DNA from: Oecophyllibacter saccharovorans
GTDB taxonomy: Bacteria; Pseudomonadota; Alphaproteobacteria; Acetobacterales; Acetobacteraceae
Assembly: GCF_006542375.1 (NCBI RefSeq)
Contig: NZ_CP038143.1
Location: forward strand, 496,001-560,000
Reading direction: 5' to 3'
DNA length: 64,000 bases
The notes beneath the pieces were generated by a model. The model saw only the letters and a list, made by a program, of their open reading frames with translations. It was not told the origin of the DNA and searched no databases. The translations under genes and the position numbers were made by a program. Positions 1 through 8,612 of the stretch are shown here, in pieces; the stretch's first letter is position 1; the number at the start of each line of letters is the position of its first letter.

Positions 1-1
1 A

Positions 2-130
2 GCGCGTCGTTTTATGTCCTTGGATAAGACCTCAGAGTTCACAGGCGCACAACGCATGCCGTTACCTTCCCTCGCCGAATGGGCGAAGGATGTCGTCACT
101 TCGCAGGTGCCTGCCAACGGACACAGCTGA
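2..130 (+). CDS. cas7e: Cas7e (CasC), C-terminal end only
   Basis: An open frame enters from the left edge and stops at TGA 128-130, giving about 42 residues. The stop overlaps the ATG of cas5e (TGATG), the coupling expected of the Cascade backbone gene that precedes cas5e in type I-E operons. The identity rests mainly on position: the short fragment carries no diagnostic motif. Cas7e coats the crRNA spacer as a multi-copy backbone. The rest of the gene, and any cse1, cse2 or cas3, lie outside the window. Confidence 0.7.
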   Translation, partial: ARRFMSLDKTSEFTGAQRMPLPSLAEWAKDVVTSQVPANGHS

Positions 131-960
131 TGCGGTTTCTGGCTCTCAACCTGCAAGCCCCGCTCGCAAGCTTCGGCGGCACGACCGTGGATCATTATGG
201 AATCACACGTCTCTTCCCGGCTGCCTCAATGTTAACCGGGCTGCTTGGCAACGCACTCGGCTACCAACGTTCGGAAGCAGAAAAACTGATGGAGCTGCAG
301 GAACGTCTGATTTTCGGCGCCTTCTATCGCGAGACATATCCTGAGCAGATCCGCGATTACCAGACCGTACAGCTACGTGGCGAAACCAGCTGGACCACTG
401 ATGGAACACGTGCGGAACGAAAAGGCGCCAGCGGAGACAGCACGCATATCCGTTATCGTGATTATCTCACTGATCTCGACCTTTATGTCGTGCTTGCTCT
501 CACAGCCGCTGAAAAGTCCCCGACACTCGATAACCTGGTTCAGGCGCTGGAACAGCCGGCACGACCGCTGTCGCTCGGGCGCAAAACCTGCCTGCCTTCT
601 GAACCGCTGCTACTTCCCCCGGCCCTGCGCTTCCAGGAAGCTGCCACTCCTGCAGAAGCCGCGCTGAATCTGGCGCGCGCCCTGCCTTTTCGCAAGCGCG
701 AGAAAGAGGCTGAGGCAAAAAAATATAACCGGAATGTTTCCCCCGCCATTCATCTCATGCGTCCCGCTCTGCCTGCCGAACGGGCCCTGACCGATACCCG
801 GGCTCTTCCGCCTGCAGGCCTCGCAACGATCACGGATGAACGGAACTGGCAGGGAGGCTTTCATGGCGGTAGCCGCCAGATCGTAATTGAGAAACTGCCG
901 ATCAATACGGAATCAATTGAAAAAGAAATCCCGATCGGCATCTCGGGAGAGCCGACATGA
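130..960 (+). CDS. cas5e: Cas5e (CasD), Cascade subunit, type I-E
   Basis: A 276-residue RAMP-family protein that caps the 5' handle of the crRNA in Cascade. The N-terminus MRFLALNLQAPLASFGG is typical of Cas5e, followed by a tract that includes the conserved SLGRKTCLPS stretch. A longer frame begins at ATG 79, but ATG 130 sits on the TGATG overlap with the upstream gene and gives the family-typical N-terminus. The 3' end overlaps cas6e by 4 bases (ATGA). It belongs to one co-transcribed interference and adaptation operon reading rightward. Confidence 0.9.
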   Translation: MRFLALNLQAPLASFGGTTVDHYGITRLFPAASMLTGLLGNALGYQRSEAEKLMELQERLIFGAFYRETYPEQIRDYQTVQLRGETSWTTDGTRAERKGASGDSTHIRYRDYLTDLDLYVVLALTAAEKSPTLDNLVQALEQPARPLSLGRKTCLPSEPLLLPPALRFQEAATPAEAALNLARALPFRKREKEAEAKKYNRNVSPAIHLMRPALPAERALTDTRALPPAGLATITDERNWQGGFHGGSRQIVIEKLPINTESIEKEIPIGISGEPT

Positions 961-1694
961 CAGCTGCTGCTCCAAAATCTTTCTACCTACTGCATGCTCC
1001 ACTGAATTCCAGGCAGTTGATGCAGTGGACAGCCGACCAGATATCGGAAGGCCAGACCCCCGATTACGGTCTGGCTCTGCACCGCCTGCTTTCGGCCTCA
1101 TTCGGCAAAGGCGTGGTCCAACCTTTCCGACTGTTTTCACCGCGCGCTGGCAAGTGGGCTCTTTACGGCTACAGCGATCACGATGCCCAGGCTCTTCAGG
1201 AAATTGCGCGCGACTGCGCGCCACCCGAGATTGTCGGGGTTCTGGACGTCCCACAGCTACGCTCCAAGGAAATGCCGTTCTATTTCCCGGTCGGTAAGGA
1301 ACTCGGTTTCGACGTTCTGGTACGTCCGACCCGACGATTCAAAAACGATGCCGGCAAGATGGTCGAAAGAGACGCCTGGCTATGCAAGCTGGAAGAAGCC
1401 AAGAAGGCCAACCTGTCCATCCCGGCGCGGGAAGCTGTCTACCAGGACTGGCTGCGTGAACGGCTGCATCCTGCCGCCACACTTGAAGCTTGCCAGATGA
1501 AAGACTTCCAGCGCGTTCGTGGCAATCGCGATGGTCGCAGAGTGGAGGGACCAAACGTGACTTTTCATGGAAACCTGCGCGTTCAGGAACCGGCAGCCTT
1601 CGCGGAGCTCCTGCGCAAAGGCATCGGACGTCACCGGGCCTATGGTTACGGTATGGTCCTGCTCCGCCCCGTCAACAAAAATGTAATGCCCTAA
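957..1694 (+). CDS. cas6e: Cas6e (CasE), crRNA-processing endoribonuclease
   Basis: A 245-residue protein that cleaves pre-crRNA at repeat hairpins and stays bound to the 3' handle. The C-terminal glycine-rich loop GIGRHRAYGYGMVLLRP (residues about 221-237) is the RAMP signature. His42 in DYGLALHRLL lies where the catalytic histidine of Cas6e is expected (E. coli His20 by position in the first helix); this alignment is by eye. It overlaps cas5e by ATGA, and 66 bases separate it from cas1e. The gene looks intact, so loss of function is not evident at the protein level. Confidence 0.92.
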   Translation: MTAAAPKSFYLLHAPLNSRQLMQWTADQISEGQTPDYGLALHRLLSASFGKGVVQPFRLFSPRAGKWALYGYSDHDAQALQEIARDCAPPEIVGVLDVPQLRSKEMPFYFPVGKELGFDVLVRPTRRFKNDAGKMVERDAWLCKLEEAKKANLSIPAREAVYQDWLRERLHPAATLEACQMKDFQRVRGNRDGRRVEGPNVTFHGNLRVQEPAAFAELLRKGIGRHRAYGYGMVLLRPVNKNVMP

Positions 1695-1760
1695 TCACAG
1701 ACACGCGTCCCAGCCAATAAAAAGCAGGGTTTCCTGCTGGGAAACAAGGAAGCAAGTATC

Positions 1761-2642
1761 ATGCTGAAAGGCCGCCTGGGGCTCGAGAGTTCGCGCATTC
1801 CCCATGCAGACCGGGATGGCCTGCTCTATCTGGAGATGGGCGTTCTGGCGTCCAAAGATGGAACCCTGATCTTCAGGCGCAATCTGGAGGAAGCCAGCCT
1901 GCCACCAGGCGATTACGGTATTCCTGTGCAAGGTCTCTCCATGATTCTCCTGGGCCCTGGCGGCAGCGTCACCCAGGATGCGCTCCGTCTGCTCGCACGT
2001 GCCAATACAGCCCTCATAGCGGTCGGACGGGACGGAGTGCGCTGCTACTCAGCCCCACCCCTGCTCAGTGATCATTCCACCCTGGCCCGTGCCCAGGCCG
2101 CTGCCTGGGCCCATGAGCCCAAACGCCTGCACGTTGCACGGCGGATGTATGCCTGGCGCCTTGGCGAAGTACTGCCTTATCGTGATATTGCAGCCCTGCG
2201 CGGCATTGAGGGCGCGCATATGCGTACGTCCTATAAAATCATTGCTGACCGGGTCGGTATCAAATGGCAGGGGCGTCGCTATGACCGCGCCAATCCTCTG
2301 GCGGCGGATCTTCCCAACCAGGCGCTCAACCATGCTGCCACCGCAGTAGAAGCAGCTGCCATGATCGCAGTCTATGCGACAGCCACTCTCTCACAGCTCG
2401 GTTTCATTCATGAAGATTCAGGGCTGTCCTTCATTCTCGACATTGCTGATCTCTACCGCACGGAAATCACTATTCCCTGCGCTTTTCACGCTGCCCGTGA
2501 ATGTGCGCAGGGCAAAGGGGATATCGAACGTCTGGCGCGCCAGAAAACCGGCTATGCCCTCAGACACCAGAAAGTCATTCCGTCCATGATCGAGAAGATC
2601 AAGCTCCTGTTCGAAAATACTGACGCCCCTATAAAGGCCTGA
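1761..2642 (+). CDS. cas1e: Cas1e, spacer-integration nuclease/integrase
   Basis: A 293-residue Cas1 of the I-E type, which with Cas2 forms the integrase that inserts new spacers at the leader end of an array. Candidate metal ligands are all present: Glu150 (GIEGAH), His217 (GFIHED) and Asp227/Asp230 (LDIADLYR), matching E. coli Glu141, His208 and Asp218/Asp221 by order and spacing. ATG 1761 follows a purine-rich stretch. It lies 4 bases upstream of cas2e, so the two are translated together. The adaptation module therefore appears catalytically intact although no array follows it here. Confidence 0.95.
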   Translation: MLKGRLGLESSRIPHADRDGLLYLEMGVLASKDGTLIFRRNLEEASLPPGDYGIPVQGLSMILLGPGGSVTQDALRLLARANTALIAVGRDGVRCYSAPPLLSDHSTLARAQAAAWAHEPKRLHVARRMYAWRLGEVLPYRDIAALRGIEGAHMRTSYKIIADRVGIKWQGRRYDRANPLAADLPNQALNHAATAVEAAAMIAVYATATLSQLGFIHEDSGLSFILDIADLYRTEITIPCAFHAARECAQGKGDIERLARQKTGYALRHQKVIPSMIEKIKLLFENTDAPIKA

Positions 2643-2646
2643 CCCC

Positions 2647-2967
2647 ATGCCGATGACCATCATCGTTACCCATAATGTGGAAGGTCGCTACCGGGGATAT
2701 CTGACGTCCATCATGCTGGAGGTCTCGGCTGGCGTTTATATCGCACCGCGTATGACGGCAGGCGTGCGGGAACGGACATGGCTTGTCATGACAAAATGGT
2801 ATGAGGCACTTGGCAACGGCACCCTGCTCCTGGCCTGGCCTGACAAACATGCTCCCAGCGGCGTGGGCCTGAAGCAGCTGGGTGAAACCCCGCGTGAGAT
2901 CATAGACGTGGACGGTGTTTATCTTCTGCGCACCCTCCCAGCTGAAAGCGGGCTTTCCGTATGCTGA
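2647..2967 (+). CDS. cas2e: Cas2e, adaptation complex subunit
   Basis: A 106-residue I-E type Cas2 beginning MPMTIIVTHNVEGRYRGYLTSIMLEVSAG and carrying the family-typical RERTW and LLAWPD strands. It bridges the two Cas1 dimers and has a structural role in spacer capture. It is the last cas gene. In a standard I-E locus the leader and array follow this gene, and here they do not (see the next entry). Confidence 0.93.
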   Translation: MPMTIIVTHNVEGRYRGYLTSIMLEVSAGVYIAPRMTAGVRERTWLVMTKWYEALGNGTLLLAWPDKHAPSGVGLKQLGETPREIIDVDGVYLLRTLPAESGLSVC

Positions 2968-3156
2968 GGATGATAAAAAAAACTGAAGGCACTGGTCTCT
3001 AAAACTGCTTTTTAATGTCGTTTTTAAAGAGTGTGCCTTGACCGGGCAAACCCTGTATCAGGTGCAAGCTGAGTTCGACTTGAGAGGCTCAGTGCTCTAC
3101 CCTGATCTTCTCCGAATTCTGTCCGCCAACTTCCCCTGCTCAAGGAAGACATCCGA
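2968..3156 (+). other. Leader-like AT-rich stretch after cas2e, no array
   Basis: These 189 bases sit where a type I-E leader and array would normally start. Bases 2968-3030 are A/T-tract rich (runs of A and two TTTTTAA-type blocks), unlike the GC-rich surroundings. No direct repeat of 20-40 bases with regular spacing is visible between here and the phospholipase D gene at 3157. AAGGAAG near 3143 is the ribosome binding site of that next gene. Confidence 0.6.
3031..3052 (+). repeat. Possible single decayed I-E CRISPR repeat
   Basis: A 22-base segment begins GTGTGCC and ends CGGGCAAACC, and is preceded by TTTAAAGA. Type I-E repeats known to me are about 28-29 bases, begin GAGTTCCCC or GTGTTCCCC, and end CGGGGATAAACC. 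The segment keeps both ends and lacks part of the central stem. It lies at the leader-repeat junction position. It is a single copy and could be chance. Confidence 0.3.
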
Positions 3157-4698
3157 ATGACCCGTTTTCGCCTGCCATCCGTGAAATGTCTTCTGGAACG
3201 CCCCTCCAAAGCTCGTGAATACATCCAGCCGCGTGATGGCTCAGACCGAGGGCTCCTGAAGAAAGTCAGGCAGGTGGAAAAAGACGCCCATGCTGCAACG
3301 CCGCTGCATGCAGCTCTGCGCTGCCTGCGGCTGGCGGCGGCGCTGGGGGTGACGGTTCATGCGCTGCTGACCAAACGTAACACGGCTGCCGCAACGGGGT
3401 GGATCAGCTTCTGCTGGAGCCGCCCCCTGACAGGCACGCTCCTCTATCTGACCTTCGGCATCAACCGTGTGCAGCGCAAGGCCCAGCGCCTGATGGACCG
3501 TTGCGTCATTCCGCCTTCCCCCTCCCTGGATGCGCTCAGCTGCAAACCCGCACCCGAGTTCCGGCCCCTGAACCGCATGCTGGACCTCATCACGCCCTAT
3601 CCCCTGCTGGGCGGCAATCAGGTCAACTGGTACAAAAGCGGCGATACCGGATATCCGGCCATGCTCGAAGCCATCAACCAGGCGGAAAGCTATGTCGTCC
3701 TGTGTTCCTACATCTTCCGTTATGACCTGGTCGGCAAGCAGTTCGTCAAAGCGCTGGGGGATGCGGTCGCACGCGGGGTGGAGGTACGTGTTCTCGTTGA
3801 TGGCTGGGGAAGCGGCTATTTCTATTGCCCGATCCAGAAGGCCCTGGAAAAGGTCGGCGTGCCCTGCGCCCGTTTCATGCATTCCTTCCTGCCCTGGCGC
3901 ATGACCTTCATCAATCTGCGCAATCACCGCAAACTGCTGGTTGTTGACGGCAAGGTCAGCTTCACCGGCGGTATGAACATCCTGCAGGAAGCCCTGATGG
4001 ACCTGCCGCAGAAGCATCACGTGGCTGATACCGCCTTCCGCCTGATCGGCCCGGTCGCCCTGCAGCTGATGGATGCCTTCGCCCGTGACTGGGCGTTCAC
4101 CACGGGAGAAATCCTGTCAGGACCGAAATTCTACCCCAAGCCTCCCACCCCGGGGAAAGTGCCATCCCGCGTCGTAGCTTCCGCGCCGGATGCCGATATG
4201 GGGAAAATCGAATACACGATTCTGCAGGCTGTGATCCTGGCTCAGCGTCACGTCTGCCTCATGACCCCTTATTTCATCCCCGATGCCCGTCTTGCCAGCG
4301 AACTGGCGCTAGCTGCCCTGCGCGGGGTAAGGGTCGACCTCATCGTGCCCCATCACAGCAACCACCACTTTGTGGATGACGCGCGTAACTTCTATCTCAA
4401 GCCCCTGGTCAAGGCCGGCGTGCATGTCTGGTTTGGCGGCGCGCCTTTTGACCATTCCAAGCTGATGACGGTGGATGGCCTGTGGAGCCTGGTCGGGAGC
4501 GCCAATCTTGACCCGCGCTCCCTGCGGCTCAATTTCGAGTGTGACGCCGCCCTCTACGACCAGGAAATGGCCGGCACCTTGCTGGATTACATGGAAATGC
4601 GCCGCGGCGAAGAACTGACCCTGGCCGATATCAAGCGCTGGCCGCTCTGGGTCAAGCTACGCAACGCCACCTGGCGGCTTCTCTCACCCTATCTCTGA
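3157..4698 (+). CDS. Phospholipase D / cardiolipin synthase-like protein
   Basis: A 513-residue membrane-associated PLD-superfamily enzyme, most like bacterial cardiolipin synthases, which condense phosphatidyl groups through a phosphohistidine. Both HxK(x)4D motifs are present: HRKLLVVD followed by GGMN, and HSKLMTVD followed by GSANLDPRS. An N-terminal hairpin (about residues 55-105, with ALLTKRNTAAATGWISFCW and GTLLYLTFGINRVQRKAQ) resembles the membrane anchor of Cls proteins. AAGGAAG sits 8 bases before ATG 3157. It lies between cas2e and mcrB; a defence role is possible but nothing in the sequence shows it, and a lipid-synthesis role is the default reading. Confidence 0.85.
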   Translation: MTRFRLPSVKCLLERPSKAREYIQPRDGSDRGLLKKVRQVEKDAHAATPLHAALRCLRLAAALGVTVHALLTKRNTAAATGWISFCWSRPLTGTLLYLTFGINRVQRKAQRLMDRCVIPPSPSLDALSCKPAPEFRPLNRMLDLITPYPLLGGNQVNWYKSGDTGYPAMLEAINQAESYVVLCSYIFRYDLVGKQFVKALGDAVARGVEVRVLVDGWGSGYFYCPIQKALEKVGVPCARFMHSFLPWRMTFINLRNHRKLLVVDGKVSFTGGMNILQEALMDLPQKHHVADTAFRLIGPVALQLMDAFARDWAFTTGEILSGPKFYPKPPTPGKVPSRVVASAPDADMGKIEYTILQAVILAQRHVCLMTPYFIPDARLASELALAALRGVRVDLIVPHHSNHHFVDDARNFYLKPLVKAGVHVWFGGAPFDHSKLMTVDGLWSLVGSANLDPRSLRLNFECDAALYDQEMAGTLLDYMEMRRGEELTLADIKRWPLWVKLRNATWRLLSPYL

Positions 4699-4761
4699 AC
4701 GCACCCGCCTTCAGAAAGGTCAACGCCTGCTCCCACCCCTGCTGCCGGAAAGGGAGGTCTC

Positions 4762-6240
4762 ATGACAGAAAACGCATTCTCCCACCGTCCCGGACGCAGG
4801 AAATTCCGGCCTGGCTCCTTCACGCCCTCAGGCGGACAGGATGAAAGCGGGGCGGAAAACCGGACCTGGATCTGGGCACCCCCCAGCGAAGACGGGGACT
4901 GGGAAACATTTTATACTGACGGACTCATGGGGCTGCCAGGAGAAGAAACCGGGGACCTGAGCGTGCCTGAAAACCTGCTGCGTTTCCGAAGGGACGGGAA
5001 ATGGGCTGGAAGCGCGGGCAGGCTGCGCTGCCTTCTGGATCAGGTTCAACCAGGCGATACGATCTATGTCCGGCAGGGCCCCCGTGAAATCATAGGCCGC
5101 GGGATTGTCTCGGGCGATTACCGCTTCCTGCCCGCACAGGATGGTGCGCCGCATACGCGAAACGTCACCTGGACTCACAGGGGTCACTGGCCCTGGACCG
5201 CGCCTTCACCCCTGCCTCCGCAGTCCCTGGCCAGCGCTGACCATCGCAGAGCTGCTTTCGGAGAACTTGAAACACGCATGGGAATCGTATCCTTGACGTT
5301 TCCCGACAGCCCGGTCCAGCCCGCCCCCTTTACCCTGACCGAGGCGCTCCGGGACCTGTTTCTGCCAGGCGGACGTTTCGAGGAACTGCTGGAAATCTGG
5401 CAGAGAAAGAAGAACCTTATTCTTCAGGGCCCGCCCGGCGTCGGCAAGACCCATATCGCACAACGCCTGGCCTATGCCCTGCTGGGCCGCAAGGATCCTC
5501 AACGCCTTGAGCAGGTTCAGTTTCACCAGGCGTATGACTACGCCTATTTCGTGGAAGGCTATCAGCCGACCGAAGCCGGGGGGTTTTCTCTCAAACCCGG
5601 CATCTTCCGCACTTTCTGTGCCCGTGCTGCCAATCGCCCCACACAGCCGCATGTCTTCATCATTGATGAAATCAACCGTGGTAATGTAGCAGCCATTTTC
5701 GGCGAGCTCCTGTCCCTGATCGAGGCCGGCCACCGCGGCCGCAAGCATGCCCTTCCTCTTGCGGTCAGCCATACGCCCTTCCACATTCCGGAAAATGTCC
5801 ATCTTCTGGGGCTGATGAACACGGCTGACCGCAGCCTGATCGGGCTGGACCGCGCCTTGCGCCGGCGCTTTGCCTTTGCCACCCTCGCACCGGCCTTCAG
5901 TCATCCGGAATTTGCCAGCTTCCTGCAGAAACGCCAGATTCCGCTCTCACTCATCAGCCATATCCGGAGCTGCATCGCCGAGCTGAACGCCGAAATCTGC
6001 CGCGCGCCCCTGCTGGGCGAAGGTGCGCAGATCGGGCACAGTTTCTTCATCCCTGAAAGTGAGGTTGAAGATCCGGATGAATGGTACCGGCATATCATTG
6101 TGCATGAACTCCTGCCGCTTCTTGAAACCTACTGGCCCGGCGAACCGGAACGCCTGGCCACCCTGCGCCAGCAGCTGCTGAATATGCCTTCGTCCCCCAC
6201 TGCAGAATCAATACCCCTTCATGACAATACCGGTACGTAA
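4762..6240 (+). CDS. mcrB: McrB-like AAA+ GTPase of a type IV restriction system, with EVE-like N-terminus
   Basis: A 492-residue motor subunit. The AAA+ domain shows Walker A GPPGVGKT (223-230), Walker B with the McrB signature IIDEINRGN (300-308), MNTADRSL (352-359) and RALRRRF arginine-finger residues. The N-terminal part (residues about 34-145, with WIWAPPSEDGDWETFY and GLMGLPGEETGDL) resembles the EVE/PUA-like domain of McrB homologues, a fold used to bind modified bases; it is not the E. coli McrB DUF3578 type. GGGAGG lies 4 bases before the ATG. It overlaps mcrC by 20 bases. It is expected to cleave DNA with modified cytosines together with McrC. Confidence 0.92.
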   Translation: MTENAFSHRPGRRKFRPGSFTPSGGQDESGAENRTWIWAPPSEDGDWETFYTDGLMGLPGEETGDLSVPENLLRFRRDGKWAGSAGRLRCLLDQVQPGDTIYVRQGPREIIGRGIVSGDYRFLPAQDGAPHTRNVTWTHRGHWPWTAPSPLPPQSLASADHRRAAFGELETRMGIVSLTFPDSPVQPAPFTLTEALRDLFLPGGRFEELLEIWQRKKNLILQGPPGVGKTHIAQRLAYALLGRKDPQRLEQVQFHQAYDYAYFVEGYQPTEAGGFSLKPGIFRTFCARAANRPTQPHVFIIDEINRGNVAAIFGELLSLIEAGHRGRKHALPLAVSHTPFHIPENVHLLGLMNTADRSLIGLDRALRRRFAFATLAPAFSHPEFASFLQKRQIPLSLISHIRSCIAELNAEICRAPLLGEGAQIGHSFFIPESEVEDPDEWYRHIIVHELLPLLETYWPGEPERLATLRQQLLNMPSSPTAESIPLHDNTGT

Positions 6241-7360
6241 CATTTACTACATGCTGCTTTACGCCTGGGGCCTGTTCCGGGAAATCAATCCGGCCACCTC
6301 GGAACAGGAAACCGGAGCCTTCACTCATGGGAACTCCCTGCCCGTTCTGGTGGCCAGCGTTCTGGCGCGCGTGACCCGCCAGCAGCTCCAGAGTGCCCTG
6401 GCAGGCGGTTACGGGCCGCAGCATGCCGGTCTTTCCGCTCCCCGAGGTCGGATTGACCTGGCAGCAGTGGTCCGCAAGGGAGGGGCCCGGGAGAGCCTTC
6501 CCTGCGTGTTCGATGTCTATTCCAGTGATACGCTTCTCAACCGCCTGTTACTCGGCACGCTTCTGCAACTCACTGAAACGCCTGAGCTTCCGGCTCCGCT
6601 CAGACGAGAGCTGGCCGGTCTGGCCGCACAGTTCTCAGCGCTGACCCCGCTCGCCCCACAGCCGCAGCTCTTCGATCAGCTGCCTCCCCTGCCTGTATCT
6701 TCACGCTATCCCCTGCTCATGGCGCTCTGTCGTTTCTGGGCCGAGCAGCGCCAGCCCCTGGAAAACGGACGCGGCTTTCGTTTTCCGATTCCTGACCGCA
6801 CGCGCATGAGCGCCGTTTTCGAGAAGTTCCTGGGCAATTTCTACCGCCATGAAATGCAGGATATCCTTACAGATGTCGGTGCCCGACGCCTGAAATGGCC
6901 TTTGACCGGCCCGGATGCAGAGGATCTCCTGCCTGACATGCTGACTGATCTTGTCCTGCGCAGCGGCGAACGCACCCTGATCATTGAAGCCAAATTCTTC
7001 CGCCGCATTTTCCGGACACATTTCGCTGCTTCCTCCGCAACTGGCGAAGAAACGCTGACAGGCAAGCTCAATTCAGCCCATCTCTACCAGCTGGCCAGCT
7101 ACCGGCAGGCCTGGGAGCAGGCCGGCAACGGCCGGGCGGATGCCGCTTTGCTCTATGCCCTGCCGGGCCCGGCCACGCCTGGCCCTGAAGCGCTGTCGGT
7201 TGGCACAGGCGAATTCAGCCATCGCTTTCGTTGGAAAGGCCAGGAACCGGACTCAGACAAGGATCCGTATCTGTTTGTGCATGCTCTTTCCCTGGCGCAG
7301 CCCTGGCAGGCCATTGATGCCAGGCTCCGCAACCTGGTCGGAGACTGGCTGGCCAGCTGA
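6221..7360 (+). CDS. mcrC: McrC-like nuclease subunit
   Basis: A 379-residue protein that starts MTIPVRNIYYMLLYAWGLF, the characteristic N-terminus of McrC, which stimulates McrB GTP hydrolysis. A PD-(D/E)xK nuclease core is visible around residues 235-260: LTDLVLRSGE followed by LIIEAKFFRR, giving the Asp, Glu and Lys ligands. It overlaps the 3' end of mcrB by 20 bases and is probably translationally coupled, as there is no strong ribosome binding site. The pair is complete, and the downstream gene is convergent. Confidence 0.92.
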   Translation: MTIPVRNIYYMLLYAWGLFREINPATSEQETGAFTHGNSLPVLVASVLARVTRQQLQSALAGGYGPQHAGLSAPRGRIDLAAVVRKGGARESLPCVFDVYSSDTLLNRLLLGTLLQLTETPELPAPLRRELAGLAAQFSALTPLAPQPQLFDQLPPLPVSSRYPLLMALCRFWAEQRQPLENGRGFRFPIPDRTRMSAVFEKFLGNFYRHEMQDILTDVGARRLKWPLTGPDAEDLLPDMLTDLVLRSGERTLIIEAKFFRRIFRTHFAASSATGEETLTGKLNSAHLYQLASYRQAWEQAGNGRADAALLYALPGPATPGPEALSVGTGEFSHRFRWKGQEPDSDKDPYLFVHALSLAQPWQAIDARLRNLVGDWLAS

Positions 7361-7384
7361 ATTCCCCTTACGGACGCTCCCTAC

Positions 7385-8434
7385 TTACATGGAACCGTCT
7401 TTGCGCAGATGCAGCGTTTTGAGCGCGCTGAGCGGCAGTACCTCGATACTGAGGGTAAAGCGGGTATGGGTAACGGGATTCTGCATATGAATAATCTGGG
7501 TATGCCCCGCTGAAAGATTCATTTTCTGGACGGTAACCGCATAGGAAAGAGCTGGCACGGTGACCTGCAGGGGACCGTATTTTCCACCTGACCCATGCAG
7601 CGTGACACGTGTTCCGCTCCCGAAAGGATAATAGGCCAGAAAAGCCAGATCGACCTGAACGACGTCTCCATCCTGGTAAGGCGTGCCATCAGGCGTGGCG
7701 GCGACGCGCTTGCCGTCATGGAGCACGGCGCGGGGGGTGATATCGATGCGGTAGCCGCGCATGGAGAAACTGCGTTGCGTCGGCGTGTTGGGCATCTCAG
7801 GTGGCAGGCTTGCGATCATCATGTCTTCAAGCGGCTGCACACGCTTCTGGGAAAATTCCGACAGTCCGAACACCAGCCCCTTGCTTGGCGAGATCTCCTG
7901 CGCATAGGCGTTTTTCAGCGGCACCTTCTCACGGTAAGCCAGCAGGGTGGGATGGTCGGCATCCAACCCGATGGTATCGCCGGTCATGGGCGTCAGGCCG
8001 ACCAGATCGAGGACATGTCCATCAGTTCGGCGCAGGCTTGCACGCAGACGCAAGGGGATGTTTCGGATGTGAATCGATACCATCGGTCTGGAAGCGATCT
8101 TCTGCAGGTCCGGATCGCCGACTGGCGTCCCCCATCCCGTCAGATCCTCCTGCTGCGAGTTCGTATCCTGAGCAGCATTTGCTCCCCCCTGTGAGGAAGC
8201 AGATTTACCTTTGGCGCCAGTAGGCGGGCGCGTTTGCGCTGCCGTCCGGCCTGGCTGAGGACTAACTTGCTGCTGGGCAGGGTTATGTGACGTTTCCCCA
8301 TTGGCCCCGGCAGCTGCAACAAACAGGCTGAACGCCCCAAGACCCAAGATGATTTTCACCTTCGCCGGCGCCCGGCAAAGCGATCCGTCATGGTTGAGAT
8401 TCAGACTGAAAGCACGCTTGAACGCAGGGCGCAT
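7385..8434 (-). CDS. Secreted protein of unknown function
   Basis: A 349-residue protein I do not recognise. The frame is open further upstream, but ATG 8434 follows AAGGAAAG at 8 bases and puts a signal-peptide-like segment (ILGLGAFSLFVAAAGANGE) near the N-terminus. A Gln/Ser/Pro-rich linker (about residues 60-110) leads to a folded region with beta-rich patterns and no catalytic motif I can name. It is probably periplasmic. It ends 24 bases from convergent mcrC and lies 178 bases downstream of the NADAR gene on the same strand, too far to be sure of an operon. Confidence 0.7.
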   Translation of the reverse strand: MRPAFKRAFSLNLNHDGSLCRAPAKVKIILGLGAFSLFVAAAGANGETSHNPAQQQVSPQPGRTAAQTRPPTGAKGKSASSQGGANAAQDTNSQQEDLTGWGTPVGDPDLQKIASRPMVSIHIRNIPLRLRASLRRTDGHVLDLVGLTPMTGDTIGLDADHPTLLAYREKVPLKNAYAQEISPSKGLVFGLSEFSQKRVQPLEDMMIASLPPEMPNTPTQRSFSMRGYRIDITPRAVLHDGKRVAATPDGTPYQDGDVVQVDLAFLAYYPFGSGTRVTLHGSGGKYGPLQVTVPALSYAVTVQKMNLSAGHTQIIHMQNPVTHTRFTLSIEVLPLSALKTLHLRKDGSM

Positions 8435-8612
8435 CGACAGATCTTTCCTTTTCATTCCGAAAGCTCTTTTTCGGACTCTCGTTCTGCCTAGACAGTTTGG
8501 CAGGCCTGTAAAACTGCCAGAGCCCGCCGGCAACAGAACCAGATATACGCGCCCCAAACCAAGGAAAACAGCCCAAAAACCTGCCTGGCACCCCTCAGTA
8601 AAAGAGGCTTCT

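Noticed and set aside
2968-3156. A functional CRISPR array after cas2e
   Set aside because: No pair of similar 20-40 base repeats is found in the 189 bases, and the next gene begins at 3157.
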